From Oscillospiraceae bacterium (GTDB lineage: Bacteria > Bacillota > Clostridia > Oscillospirales > Oscillospiraceae), in assembly GCA_021771265.1 (NCBI GenBank), contig JAETPK010000018.1, positions 1 to 32,720 on the forward strand: DNA of 32,720 bases. The letters are read 5' to 3'. Shown here piece by piece: positions 16,367 through 24,023 of this stretch (the first letter of the stretch is position 1; each line of letters begins with the position of its first letter). The notes under the pieces were generated by a model. That model made no database searches and had not been told where the DNA came from. It worked only from the letters and a program-made list of their open reading frames with translations. The position numbers and the translations under genes were made by a program.

Positions 16367-16990
16367 ATGCAGCGTTTACCGAATACTTACGGTGCCTCCA
16401 TGCCGCAGATGATGGAACAAGACCGGCAGAGAATGGCTGGGGACTGGTCCGGCGAGATCAGCCGGACGCCTGTGGAGCCCATCCGTCAAACGCCTGCCGG
16501 ACCTTCCGGTATGTCCGGCACAGGCGGCATGGTGAGCCAGGGGGGCATGACCGCCCCCGCCGGGCTGTCCGGTCCCAGAGGCTCCGTCCCCGATCTGGAG
16601 GATATGGGCAACGGCCTGCCGGTAGAGGTCATCACCGCGCCCACCTCCACCCAGGAAGCCTATCTTGGCTCCTGGAAGGCCCTGCTGTCCCGCTATGAGG
16701 GGAGCTACGTGGTGGCCACCTTCCTGGTGGGCACCCAGAACACTATCTCCTGGGAGGGCATCCTGTTCGACGTGGGCAACGATTATCTCACTATCTATCA
16801 GGAGAGCCGGGACCGTTATATCGTCAGCGATTACTACTCCCTGAAGTTCATCGAGTTTTATGACATCCAGCGCCGCCGTCGCTGCGCGGAGCTGCTGCGG
16901 GAGGACGGTTGGCAGAGCGGAGGCATGAGCGACAGCGTGGGCGGGAACATGTCCGACGGCAGCATGGGCGGAGGGATGCCCCGCCGCTGA
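16367..16990 (+). CDS. gerQ: Spore coat protein GerQ
   Basis: 207-residue coat protein needed for CwlJ function. The conserved GerQ domain occupies about residues 100-165 (YLGSWKALLSRYEGSYVVAT, then ISWEGILFDVGNDYLTIY and the YYSLKFIEFYD end). The preceding 90 residues and the C-terminal tail are low complexity, rich in Gly, Met, Ser and Pro with repeated GGM triplets, as in many coat proteins. ATG 16367 has GAGAGGTG upstream. The N-terminal lysines that transglutaminase cross-links in B. subtilis GerQ are absent. Confidence 0.9.
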   Translation: MQRLPNTYGASMPQMMEQDRQRMAGDWSGEISRTPVEPIRQTPAGPSGMSGTGGMVSQGGMTAPAGLSGPRGSVPDLEDMGNGLPVEVITAPTSTQEAYLGSWKALLSRYEGSYVVATFLVGTQNTISWEGILFDVGNDYLTIYQESRDRYIVSDYYSLKFIEFYDIQRRRRCAELLREDGWQSGGMSDSVGGNMSDGSMGGGMPRR

Positions 16991-16998
16991 CAAGGGGA

Positions 16999-17027
16999 TT
17001 GCGGAGCAGGGCGGAGTGTGCTAAAAT
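16999..17027 (+). promoter_or_regulatory. Sigma-A-type promoter of the nitroreductase gene
   Basis: TTGCGG at 16999-17004 and TAAAAT at 17022-17027, 17-bp spacer, with an extended TGC before the -10. Confidence 0.65.
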
Positions 17028-17061
17028 TCCAGCATCACAAAAGAAAAGAGGACTGTTTTCC

Positions 17062-17574
17062 ATGGAGTTTTTACAGCTGTCCGAAGCGCGCTATTCCCTC
17101 CGCAAGTTCAGCGACCGCCCTGTGGAGGCGGAAAAGCTGGCCGCTATCCTGGAGGCCGGACGCAGCGCCCCCACCGCCCATAACCTCCAGCCCCAGCGCA
17201 TGTTCGTTCTCCAGAGCCCTGAGGCCCTGGAAAAGGCGGATGCCTGCACCGCCGCTCATTTCCACCCGCCCGTGATCCTGGTGGTAGCCTATGACCCGGA
17301 GGCCGCCTGGAAGCGGGAGACCGACGGCAAGAACCACGGCGAGATCGACGCCGCCATCGCCGCCACCCAGATGATGCTGGAGGCCGCCGATCTGGGGCTT
17401 GGCACCACCTATGTGGGCATGTTCGAGCCAGAAAAGCTGCTGGCGGCCTTCCCGGAGATGGCGGGGCTGTGCCCCATCGCCATGCTGCCTCTGGGCTATC
17501 CGGCGGAGGGAGCCCATCCCTCCCGCCTCCACGCTGACCGCAAGCCCCTGGAGGAGCTGGCAAAGTATCTGTAA
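17062..17574 (+). CDS. Nitroreductase family protein
   Basis: 170-residue FMN-dependent oxidoreductase. The typical opening ARYSLRKFSDRPVE is followed by AGRSAPTAHNLQPQ, the FMN-phosphate-binding region, then GEIDAAIAATQMMLEAADLG and the later LGLGTTYVG and MLPLGYPAE motifs. Length fits the short nitroreductase group. The physiological substrate is unknown. The start at 17062 follows AGAGGA; the in-frame extension upstream overlaps gerQ and lacks family similarity. The 3' end runs into the hairpin end of the inverted-repeat element at 17582. Confidence 0.9.
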   Translation: MEFLQLSEARYSLRKFSDRPVEAEKLAAILEAGRSAPTAHNLQPQRMFVLQSPEALEKADACTAAHFHPPVILVVAYDPEAAWKRETDGKNHGEIDAAIAATQMMLEAADLGLGTTYVGMFEPEKLLAAFPEMAGLCPIAMLPLGYPAEGAHPSRLHADRKPLEELAKYL

Positions 17575-17581
17575 AAGGGCA

Positions 17582-17865
17582 AGAAGGAGACTGCCGCAGG
17601 CAGTCTCCTTCTCAGTCTGTCAAAAAAGTCCGAAGGACTTTTTTGACAGACTTCACAATGCCTCGCTTTTTGGGCTGCTCCGCAGCCCGAAAAGCTGCCG
17701 CTTTGCGGCGCAAACGCCTATTATCACAGGCTTTTTGCAGGCATTCGATCCAACACGAAGGGACTCCCGTCCCCTCGTACTCTCCTTGCTTTTTGCTGCC
17801 GTCTTTCGAATCAATCAGGTTTTTTGACAAGCTGAGAAGGAGACTGCCACAGGCAGTCTCCTTCT
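17582..17865. mobile_element. MITE-like inverted-repeat element, 284 bp, no transposase
   Basis: The first 46 bases (17582-17627) and the last 46 (17820-17865) are inverted repeats matching at 41 of 46 positions by my count. The outer 31 bases of each end are themselves a perfect 14-bp hairpin (AGAAGGAGACTGCC with its complement); the inner 15 read CAGYYTGTCAAAAAA. Inside are an 18-bp hairpin (17614-17631 with 17635-17652), GGGCTGC/GCAGCCC, GCCGC/GCGGC and a GGGAC/GTCCC hairpin. The ends serve as terminators for the convergent nitroreductase and dacF genes. No credible ORF is present. It may be a MITE, a palindromic repeat or a duplicated terminator. Confidence 0.6.
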
Positions 17866-17868
17866 TTA

Positions 17869-19242
17869 TCATCTTCTTTTGCGCCCCCGGTAGCTTCCCC
17901 GGCGGCTGAAGCCGACACGGCGGCCGTAACGGTAACGGCGGCGGCCGAAGATCAGCTTCCACAGCAGCACCAGCACCAGCAGCACCGCCAGCGCGATGCC
18001 CGCGATCTTGACGGCGGGCTTGGCGAAAAACAGCTTCACATCCCGCCAGAAGGTCAGCAGTCTGGAGGCCTCCACATCGTTGAGAGCCAGCAGGTCCACG
18101 GAGGCGTACAGCTTGCTGTCATAACTCAGCTCTATGGTGCCCAGCACCTGGCCCTCTGTCACCGGTGCTTCCACCGGGTCCTGAAGGACCAGTGTCCGCT
18201 CCAGATCCTCCGCTGCCAGGCCGTTGGGCATCAGCACCTCCACCTCCCGGGCGGGGTGGACGGTCACATGGTCGATCTTGGACAGGGACACCGCCACCTC
18301 CTTGGGATATTCGTCGGCGGAGAGAATGGTTTTGTAGGAGAAGTTGTCAAAGCCCCACTGGAACAGGCGGTTCGTCTCATAAAAGCTCATGGTGCGGATC
18401 TCGCCGTCTTCCAGGGTCAGGCGGTCACAGCCCAGTATCACGCTGATAAAGCTGAGACTGCCCTTAGCGGCGGAGGAGACCAGGCAGTGGCCCGCCTCGG
18501 TGGTGGAGCCGGTCTTGATGCCGTGGGCGTTTTTGTTCACATAGCCCCGGGAGCGCCAAACGGAGATCAGGTAGTTGGTGGAATGGAGGGAGCGGGCCTC
18601 ATGAAGATTGGTGGCAGGCAGGGTGATGTCGCCGGTGTCGCTGATACGGACGAAATCCTCGTGGGTCAAGGCCTCTTTCGTGATGAGGTACAGGTCCCAG
18701 GCGGAGGTGTAGTGTTGGCTGTCATGCAGGCCGGTGGGATTAACGAAGTGGGTGTTTTCGCAGCCCAGCGCCTGGGCCTTTTCGTTCATCTGATCCACAA
18801 AGGCATCCACGGAGCCGGCCACGGCCTCAGCCAGGATGACGCAGGCCTCGTTGGCGGATACCACCAGCATGCAGTACAGCAGCTGCTCCACCGTCATGAC
18901 TTCGCCGGGCACGATGTTGGCGGTACTGCCGTCGGCGTCCAGGGATTCGATGGAGGAGGAAGCGGTGATCTCCTGATCCAGGGAAAGCTGACCCTTGTCA
19001 ATGGCCTCCACCACCAGCAGCGCTGTCATGATCTTCGTGAGGCTGGCGGGATACAGCTCCTGGTGTTCATTTTTGGCATAGACGATGGCGCCGGTGTTGG
19101 CGTCCATCAGCAGCGCCGCCTTGGCCTGGATGTCCGGGTCCTCCGGCAGTGTTGGCTCCTCAGCGGCGGCAAATGGGGTGGCCGTCAGGCTCACCAACAG
19201 TACGAACAGTAAAAAAACAGATAAAAATCGCTTTGCTTTCAT
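17869..19242 (-). CDS. dacF: D-alanyl-D-alanine carboxypeptidase, DacF type
   Basis: Exported penicillin-binding protein (family S11) that trims stem peptides. The signal peptide covers about residues 1-27. Active-site motifs are SLTK (Ser67, Lys70), SAN (129-131) and KTGST (243-247). A C-terminal PBP5-like beta domain follows, then a membrane anchor and a highly basic tail rich in Arg, Gly and Tyr. Start 19242 has GGGAG upstream; an in-frame TTG five codons earlier is less likely. In B. subtilis DacF acts in the forespore to set cortex cross-linking. The nearby gerM and spmAB support a sporulation role, but vegetative DacA cannot be excluded. Confidence 0.87.
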   Translation of the reverse strand: MKAKRFLSVFLLFVLLVSLTATPFAAAEEPTLPEDPDIQAKAALLMDANTGAIVYAKNEHQELYPASLTKIMTALLVVEAIDKGQLSLDQEITASSSIESLDADGSTANIVPGEVMTVEQLLYCMLVVSANEACVILAEAVAGSVDAFVDQMNEKAQALGCENTHFVNPTGLHDSQHYTSAWDLYLITKEALTHEDFVRISDTGDITLPATNLHEARSLHSTNYLISVWRSRGYVNKNAHGIKTGSTTEAGHCLVSSAAKGSLSFISVILGCDRLTLEDGEIRTMSFYETNRLFQWGFDNFSYKTILSADEYPKEVAVSLSKIDHVTVHPAREVEVLMPNGLAAEDLERTLVLQDPVEAPVTEGQVLGTIELSYDSKLYASVDLLALNDVEASRLLTFWRDVKLFFAKPAVKIAGIALAVLLVLVLLWKLIFGRRRYRYGRRVGFSRRGSYRGRKRR

Positions 19243-19272
19243 GTGCAACTCCCGCAAATTATGCTATACTAT

Positions 19273-19294
19273 ACTTGTTTATCACTTGTTTATT
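19273..19294. repeat. 11-bp tandem repeat between divergent dacF and comEA-like genes
   Basis: ACTTGTTTATC followed directly by ACTTGTTTATT: two copies one helical turn apart, matching at 10 of 11 bases, in the divergent intergenic region. Possible operator. Confidence 0.5.
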
Positions 19295-19314
19295 ACCTTC
19301 AGGAACGGCATAGT
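19286..19314 (+). promoter_or_regulatory. Possible promoter of the comEA-like/two-component operon
   Basis: TTGTTT at 19286-19291 and CATAGT at 19309-19314 with a 17-bp spacer. The match is moderate; the -35 lies inside the second tandem repeat. Confidence 0.35.
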
Positions 19315-19323
19315 CTGACACCG

Positions 19324-19330
19324 TTCGACA
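19324..19330 (-). promoter_or_regulatory. Candidate 0A box
   Basis: TGTCGAA on the - strand exactly matches the Spo0A core site and lies in the dacF/comEA-like intergenic region. A 7-mer can occur by chance. Confidence 0.35.
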
Positions 19331-19367
19331 TGATACATTATATCAAAAAAAATAAGGGAGTTCAACA

Positions 19368-19745
19368 GTGAGAGCGGCGGGAAAAGCCACCAAAACAGAA
19401 AAGTGCCTTCTGGGCCTGACAGCGGCGTTTTTGTGTCTGCTTTCAGGTCTGTATCTCCGCGATGCCCGGCAGGCGGAGCCGGTGGTCCTAGAGACGGAGC
19501 GTGCCGTTCCCCGGGAAGAGCTGTCGCCGGACCTGTCGCCGCTGGACCTGAACGCCGCCTCGGCGGAGGAGCTGGCCGTCCTGCCGGGCATCGGTGAGAC
19601 GCTGGCGGAGCGGATCGTGGCATACCGGGAGGCCCACGGGGCCTTTGGGAGCGTGGAGGAGCTGCTGGAGGTCAGCGGCATCGGCGAGAAAAAACTGGCG
19701 GACCTGGAGGGCCGGGTCAGCGTGGAGAGTGAGGAGACGGAATGA
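19368..19745 (+). CDS. ComEA-like membrane-anchored helix-hairpin-helix protein
   Basis: 125-residue protein with an N-terminal membrane helix at about residues 13-31, a short acidic linker, and a C-terminal ComEA-type double helix-hairpin-helix DNA-binding domain (LDLNAASAEELAVLPGIG, then VSGIGEKKLADLEG). ComEA binds incoming DNA during competence. This one is short and lacks the SLBB region of B. subtilis ComEA, and no comEC follows. GTG start with AAGGGAG seven bases upstream. Its stop overlaps the response regulator start (ATGA), so it is the first gene of a coupled four-gene operon. Confidence 0.82.
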   Translation: MRAAGKATKTEKCLLGLTAAFLCLLSGLYLRDARQAEPVVLETERAVPREELSPDLSPLDLNAASAEELAVLPGIGETLAERIVAYREAHGAFGSVEELLEVSGIGEKKLADLEGRVSVESEETE

Positions 19746-20419
19746 AGATTCTGGTCGTGGATGACGAAAAGCTGTTGGTAAAGGGCATGAAATTCAACCT
19801 GGAGAACGAGGGCTATCAGGTGGAGTGCGCCTATGACGGCGCTGCCGCCGTGGAGCTGACCCGGAACGGACAGTTCGATCTGATCATTTTGGATGTGATG
19901 ATGCCGGAGGTGGACGGGCTGGAGGCCTGTATGCGTATTCGGGAATTTTCCAATGTGCCCATCATCATGCTCACCGCCAAAAGTGAGGACGCAGACAAGA
20001 TCATGGGCTTTGAGTGCGGGGCGGACGATTACCTCACCAAGCCCTTCAACATCCTGGAGCTGAAAGCCCGGGTCCGTGCCCTGCTGCGGCGGGCCGTCGG
20101 CGTTCAGCGGAGCCGGGGGGCCGTCCTGACGGCGGGAGGCTTGACACTGAATACCGAGGAGCGGACGGCCGTCCGGGAGGGACGGACCGTGGAGCTCACC
20201 GCCAAGGAATATGACCTGATCGAGCTTTTGATGCGGAATCCCCGGCGGGTGTACAGCCGGGAGAATCTCATGAATGTGGTGTGGGGCTATACCTACGCCG
20301 GAGATTACCGGACCGTGGACGTGCATATCCGCCGCCTGCGGGAAAAGCTGGAAAAAAACCCGGCGGAGCCGGACCACATCATGACCAAGTGGGGAGTGGG
20401 GTATTATTTCAAAGAATAA
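19742..20419 (+). CDS. OmpR/PhoB family response regulator
   Basis: 225-residue two-component regulator. The receiver domain has the acidic pair VVDDE, phosphoacceptor Asp51 in LIILDVMMP and Lys in LTKPFN. A winged-helix DNA-binding domain of OmpR type fills the C-terminal half (LTAKEYDLIELLMRNPRRVY, DYRTVDVHIRRLREKL). It overlaps the comEA-like gene upstream and the apparent start region of the histidine kinase downstream, so the pair are cognate partners. Signal and regulon are unknown. Confidence 0.93.
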   Translation: MKILVVDDEKLLVKGMKFNLENEGYQVECAYDGAAAVELTRNGQFDLIILDVMMPEVDGLEACMRIREFSNVPIIMLTAKSEDADKIMGFECGADDYLTKPFNILELKARVRALLRRAVGVQRSRGAVLTAGGLTLNTEERTAVREGRTVELTAKEYDLIELLMRNPRRVYSRENLMNVVWGYTYAGDYRTVDVHIRRLREKLEKNPAEPDHIMTKWGVGYYFKE

Positions 20420-20468
20420 AAGCTTCTTTTGGAGCAGTCTCCAGCTAAGATTCGGCCTCAGCTATATC

Positions 20469-21830
20469 TTGGTCATCGCGGCGGTGCTGCTGCTGTTGAA
20501 CACCTATCCTCTGCTGGTCTCGGAGGACCTGGTGTTCCGCTCCAAGGCCAGCACCCTCCAGTCCAGTGTGTCCGTCATGGTGTATTCCCTGTCGGGGCTG
20601 GAGCGGCTGACTGAGGAGAATGTCTCCGCGGCCATGGCGGTGGTGGAGGAAACGGGCATTTCCCGCATCCTGGTGACTGACAGCGCCGGCAAAGTCCTCT
20701 ACGATACCCGGGAGACCGGCAGTGCCGTGGGGGAGTATGCCCTTTACACGGAGACTGTCCAATCGCTGCTGGGCAATGACGCCTTTACGTGCAGCTATCA
20801 GGGGGGCGCCTTCCGCAGCCGGGCGTCTTCGCCGGTGCTGTATCAAAACCAGATCATCGGCGCCGTGTACGCCTACGAATACGACACGGAGCAGGCGGCG
20901 CTGCTCCAGGGCCTTCAGGAAAACCTGCTGCGGCTGTCGGCTGTGATCGCCGTGGTGGTGCTGGCGCTGAGCATGGTGCTGTCCCGGGCACTGACCCGCA
21001 AGATCGGGCGGCTGCTCACCGCCATCCGCCAGGTGCGGGAGGGGGCCTACAGCCACCGGGCGGAGATCCCAGGGCGGGACGAGATCGCCCAGATCGGCCA
21101 GGAGTTCAACAGCCTGACGGACCGGCTGCAAAAAACGGAAAACGCCCGGCGGCGCTTCGTGTCCGACGCGTCCCACGAACTGAAAACGCCTCTGGCGGCC
21201 ATTCGGCTGCTGACGGACTCCATTTTGCAGACGGAGGATATCGACGCCGCCACCACCCGGGAATTCGTGGCGGACATCGGCAAGGAGGCGGAGAGGCTCA
21301 GCCGCATCACCGAGGACCTGCTGCGCCTGACCCGGCTGGACAGCGGCGTGTTGGACCCGCCGGCGCGGGTGGATGTGCTGCCGGTTTTGGAGCAGGTCAT
21401 GCGGATGATGACGCTGGTGGCCCAGGAGCGGAAGGCGGAACTGACCTACGACGCCGCCGGCGAGTGCACTGTGCTGGCCACCCGGGATGAGATCCACCAG
21501 GTCATTTACAATCTGACGGACAACGCTGTGAAATACTCCGGCACCGGCGGCATCGTGCAGGTCTCCCTCCGCAGAGAGGGAGACTGGGTGGTGCTGTCCG
21601 TGGCGGACAATGGCCCCGGCATCCCGGAGGAGGATATCAACCGTGTCTTTGAGCGCTTTTACCGGGTGGACAAGGCCCGCTCCCGCAGCGCCGGCGGCAC
21701 CGGACTGGGCTTGTCCATCGTCAGTGATACCGTGAAAAAGCGGGACGGCTCCGTGGAGGCGGCCAACCGCCCCGGCGGCGGTGCGGTGTTCACCGCCCGT
21801 TGGCCCTGGAAGGGAGGTGAGGCCCAGTGA
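20469..21830 (+). CDS. Sensor histidine kinase (true start probably further upstream)
   Basis: Membrane sensor kinase. From the TTG at 20469 it has a first membrane helix at its very start, an extracytoplasmic sensor region (about residues 15-150), a second helix (about 155-178), a HAMP linker, the HisKA domain with His236 in DASHELKTPLAAI, and an HATPase_c domain with NAVKYS, DNGPGIP and GTGLGLSIV. TTG 20469 is the only canonical start but has no ribosome site and cuts into the first helix. The frame stays open to 20385 and encodes a natural cytosolic lead, SKNKSFFWSSLQLRFGLSY. The likeliest real start is ATT at 20406, nine bases after GGGGAG. The stop overlaps gerM. Confidence 0.9.
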   Translation: MVIAAVLLLLNTYPLLVSEDLVFRSKASTLQSSVSVMVYSLSGLERLTEENVSAAMAVVEETGISRILVTDSAGKVLYDTRETGSAVGEYALYTETVQSLLGNDAFTCSYQGGAFRSRASSPVLYQNQIIGAVYAYEYDTEQAALLQGLQENLLRLSAVIAVVVLALSMVLSRALTRKIGRLLTAIRQVREGAYSHRAEIPGRDEIAQIGQEFNSLTDRLQKTENARRRFVSDASHELKTPLAAIRLLTDSILQTEDIDAATTREFVADIGKEAERLSRITEDLLRLTRLDSGVLDPPARVDVLPVLEQVMRMMTLVAQERKAELTYDAAGECTVLATRDEIHQVIYNLTDNAVKYSGTGGIVQVSLRREGDWVVLSVADNGPGIPEEDINRVFERFYRVDKARSRSAGGTGLGLSIVSDTVKKRDGSVEAANRPGGGAVFTARWPWKGGEAQ

Positions 21831-22735
21831 AACGTCTGATAGCGGCCCTGTGCGCGCTTTTGGTACTGCTCAGCGGCTGTACATACGCGGCGGTGGCTTC
21901 CCGGCAGGAGCAGGAAAGCTACGCCCTCTATTTCCGGGAACGGGAGCTTTCCGCCGCCCCCGGCGGCGACGCCCTGCGGGCGGAGCAGGCCTATCTGCCG
22001 GATAGTGTCGATCGGGACGATACCCTCCAGGTGGCCCAGTCGCTGCTGGAGGCGCTGCTGGACGGTCCCCTGGACGAGACGCTGCGCTCCCCCTTCCCCG
22101 CGGGGACGGCGCTGCTGTCTTTGGCACTGGAAGGCGGCAGGGCCGTGGTGGACCTGTCATCCGCTTACGGAACACTGTCCGGGGTGTCGCTGACCCTGGC
22201 GGATTACGCCATCACCCTGACCCTTACCCAGCTGCCGGAGATTTCCGAGGTGCGCGTCACCGTCCGGGGACAGGAATTGGCCTACCGGGCCTCCCAGCGA
22301 TTCCGCCCCCGGGACGTACTGTTTACCACCACGGAGGATGTGGTGAGCACGGTGCCGGCCACATTGTACTTCCAGAACGAGACCGGCAGCCTGGCCCCTG
22401 TGGAGACAGAGGTGGAGCTCTATGAGGGCGACACCCAGGCGGGTGCGGTCATCAAGGCCCTGGAGGAGGGGCCGGAAGAAAAGGAGCTGCGGTCTCCGCT
22501 GCCGGATGCCTTCCGGGTGAAATCCGCCTGGCTGGAAGAGAACGTGTGTTATGTGAACCTTTCCTCCGCGGCCCTGCCGGAGCTGACCGATGAACAGGCC
22601 CTGCTGTCGGCAGTGGAGGCGCTGGTGCGCTCTCTGTGCTCTCTGGAGAGCGTACAGGAGGTGCAGTTTCTGGTGGACGGCGAGTTTGCCCAAAGCTACG
22701 GAGCGATCTCCGTGGAGGCACCCTATGCCCCCTGA
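21827..22735 (+). CDS. gerM: GerM-like lipoprotein with two GerMN domains
   Basis: 302-residue lipoprotein. The signal peptide ends in the lipobox LLSGC (Cys18), so it should be anchored to the outer face of the membrane. Two GerMN domains follow, at about residues 55-155 and 190-295, matching the two-domain layout of B. subtilis GerM, a sporulation and germination protein. Each repeat has the 'L..GP....L.SP.P' pattern (LLDGPLDETLRSPFP and ALEEGPEEKELRSPLP). GTG start overlaps the kinase stop (GTGA), with GGGAGGTGA upstream. Its place in a two-component operon suggests that it is either a sensor partner or a target of that system. Confidence 0.85.
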   Translation: MKRLIAALCALLVLLSGCTYAAVASRQEQESYALYFRERELSAAPGGDALRAEQAYLPDSVDRDDTLQVAQSLLEALLDGPLDETLRSPFPAGTALLSLALEGGRAVVDLSSAYGTLSGVSLTLADYAITLTLTQLPEISEVRVTVRGQELAYRASQRFRPRDVLFTTTEDVVSTVPATLYFQNETGSLAPVETEVELYEGDTQAGAVIKALEEGPEEKELRSPLPDAFRVKSAWLEENVCYVNLSSAALPELTDEQALLSAVEALVRSLCSLESVQEVQFLVDGEFAQSYGAISVEAPYAP

Positions 22736-22747
22736 TATGGAGAAGGA

Positions 22748-22776
22748 CCGCCGCAGACAGCCGTCTGCGGCGGTTT
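22748..22776. terminator. Terminator between gerM and spmB
   Basis: An 11-bp perfect stem (22748-22758 with 22763-22773) with loop AGCC lies between convergent genes; a short TTT follows. Confidence 0.75.
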
Positions 22777-22777
22777 G

Positions 22778-23299
22778 CTACTGTCCAAAAAACAGCCGCA
22801 CCGCCAGAGCGGAGGCGGCAAAGCCTGTCAGGTCCGCCGCCAGGGCCGCCGGTACCGCGTGGCGGGTGCGGAAGATGCCGGCGGAGCCAAAGTAGACGGC
22901 AATGGTGTAAAAGGTGGTCTCTGTGCTGCCCAGCATGACGGCGGCCACCCGGCCGATGTAGCTGTCCGGCCCGTGGGATTGGATCAGGTCCGTGGCCACT
23001 GCCATGGCACCGCCGCCGGAGACGGGGCGGATGAGCATGAGGGACACGGTCTCCGCCGGGACGCCCAGCCGCTCCAGCGCCGGCGTCAGCAGCTGGGAAA
23101 ACCACTCCATGGCACCGGAGGCCCGGAACATCCCGACGGCGGTCAACAAGCCCACCAGCGCCGGGACGATGCGCAGCAGCACCGTCAACCCCTCCTCGGC
23201 GCCGTGGGTCAGGGCGCCGTACACGTCCACCCGCCGGCCAAGGCCGATGGCCGCCATTGCCGCCAGCAGGGCGGGGACCACCAGGGAACTGAGATTCAT
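22778..23299 (-). CDS. spmB: Spore maturation protein SpmB
   Basis: 173-residue membrane protein of the nucleoside-recognition (Gate) family, needed with SpmA for full spore core dehydration. It has several hydrophobic segments and the conserved stretches RIVPALVGLLTAVGMFRASG, RPVSGGGAMAV and LGSTETTFYTIAVYFGS. Start 23299 was chosen because AAGGAGG lies just upstream and the length then matches the B. subtilis protein (178). It overlaps the spmA stop by four bases. Confidence 0.93.
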   Translation of the reverse strand: MNLSSLVVPALLAAMAAIGLGRRVDVYGALTHGAEEGLTVLLRIVPALVGLLTAVGMFRASGAMEWFSQLLTPALERLGVPAETVSLMLIRPVSGGGAMAVATDLIQSHGPDSYIGRVAAVMLGSTETTFYTIAVYFGSAGIFRTRHAVPAALAADLTGFAASALAVRLFFGQ

Positions 23300-23880
23300 T
23301 GCCGCCTCCTTCCCGCCAGAGACAGCAGCCAGGCTGCCGCCAGCCCCACCACAACGGAGAGAACGGAGGACAGCCACACCGCCGGCAGAATGTCAAAGGG
23401 CGTTTTGCAGCCGGCGGCGGCACGGACGGAGGCGATGGTGGTGGGCAGCAGTTGGATAGAGGCGGTGTTCAGTACTACCAGCCGGCACAGCTCGTCACTG
23501 GCGACGCCGCCGCAGCCCCGGGCCATTCTGCGGGCCGCCTGAATGCCCAGGGGCGTGGCGGCGTTGCCCAGCCCCAGCAGGTTGGCGGACACGTTGGCGG
23601 ACACCGCCGCCAGCGTCTCGCTGTCCCGGCTGGCCTCCGGCAGCAGCCGCCGCATCAGCGGCCGAAAGCCCCGGGCAAGGCCGTCGGTCAGGCCGCAGAC
23701 GCGCATGATCTCCATGATGCCGGACCAGAGGCACAGCACACCCGCCATGGACAGGCTAAGCTCCACGGCGTTTTGGGCACCGGAGAGGGCGGCCTCCGAG
23801 ACCGCGTCGATCCGGCCGGTGGCCGCGCCGAACAGCAGGGAGAGAATGACCATTCCGCCCCAGATCCATGACATCGCCAT
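23296..23880 (-). CDS. spmA: Spore maturation protein SpmA
   Basis: 194-residue membrane protein of the same family as SpmB, and its partner in spore core dehydration. NLLGLGNAATPLGIQAA, the signature of SpmA, is visible, with hydrophobic segments at both ends. GGAGGAAA lies before the ATG. It is translationally coupled to spmB (ATGA) and diverges from the abrB-type gene across a 143-bp AT-rich gap. A mother-cell (sigma-E) promoter would be expected, but I could not pick one with confidence. Confidence 0.93.
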   Translation of the reverse strand: MAMSWIWGGMVILSLLFGAATGRIDAVSEAALSGAQNAVELSLSMAGVLCLWSGIMEIMRVCGLTDGLARGFRPLMRRLLPEASRDSETLAAVSANVSANLLGLGNAATPLGIQAARRMARGCGGVASDELCRLVVLNTASIQLLPTTIASVRAAAGCKTPFDILPAVWLSSVLSVVVGLAAAWLLSLAGRRRQ

Positions 23881-23923
23881 AGAAGTTTCCTCCTTTTACC
23901 AAGAATATGTAAAATTGTGAATG

Positions 23924-23935
23924 AAGTTTAAACTT
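23924..23935. promoter_or_regulatory. 12-bp palindrome between spmA and abrB-type gene
   Basis: AAGTTTAAACTT is a perfect palindrome 14 bp upstream of the abrB-type promoter. It is a possible operator, but AT-rich palindromes arise easily by chance. Confidence 0.35.
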
Positions 23936-23948
23936 TTGCAACTTTAAA

Positions 23949-23978
23949 TTGACAATTAATGACAGATTGTGATATTGT
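23949..23978 (+). promoter_or_regulatory. Sigma-A promoter of the abrB-type gene
   Basis: Consensus TTGACA at 23949-23954 and TATTGT at 23973-23978 with an 18-bp spacer, 45 bp before the GTG start. Confidence 0.65.
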
Positions 23979-24023
23979 TAGCAGGCCAAATAGAGAGAAA
24001 TACAACAGGAAAGGAGCAATACT

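Noticed and set aside
17612-17962. 116-codon ORF on the - strand across the inverted-repeat element and the dacF 3' end
   Set aside because: It is formed by the repeat hairpins plus a shifted frame of dacF. It has no ribosome site or domain, so I treat it as a translated repeat.
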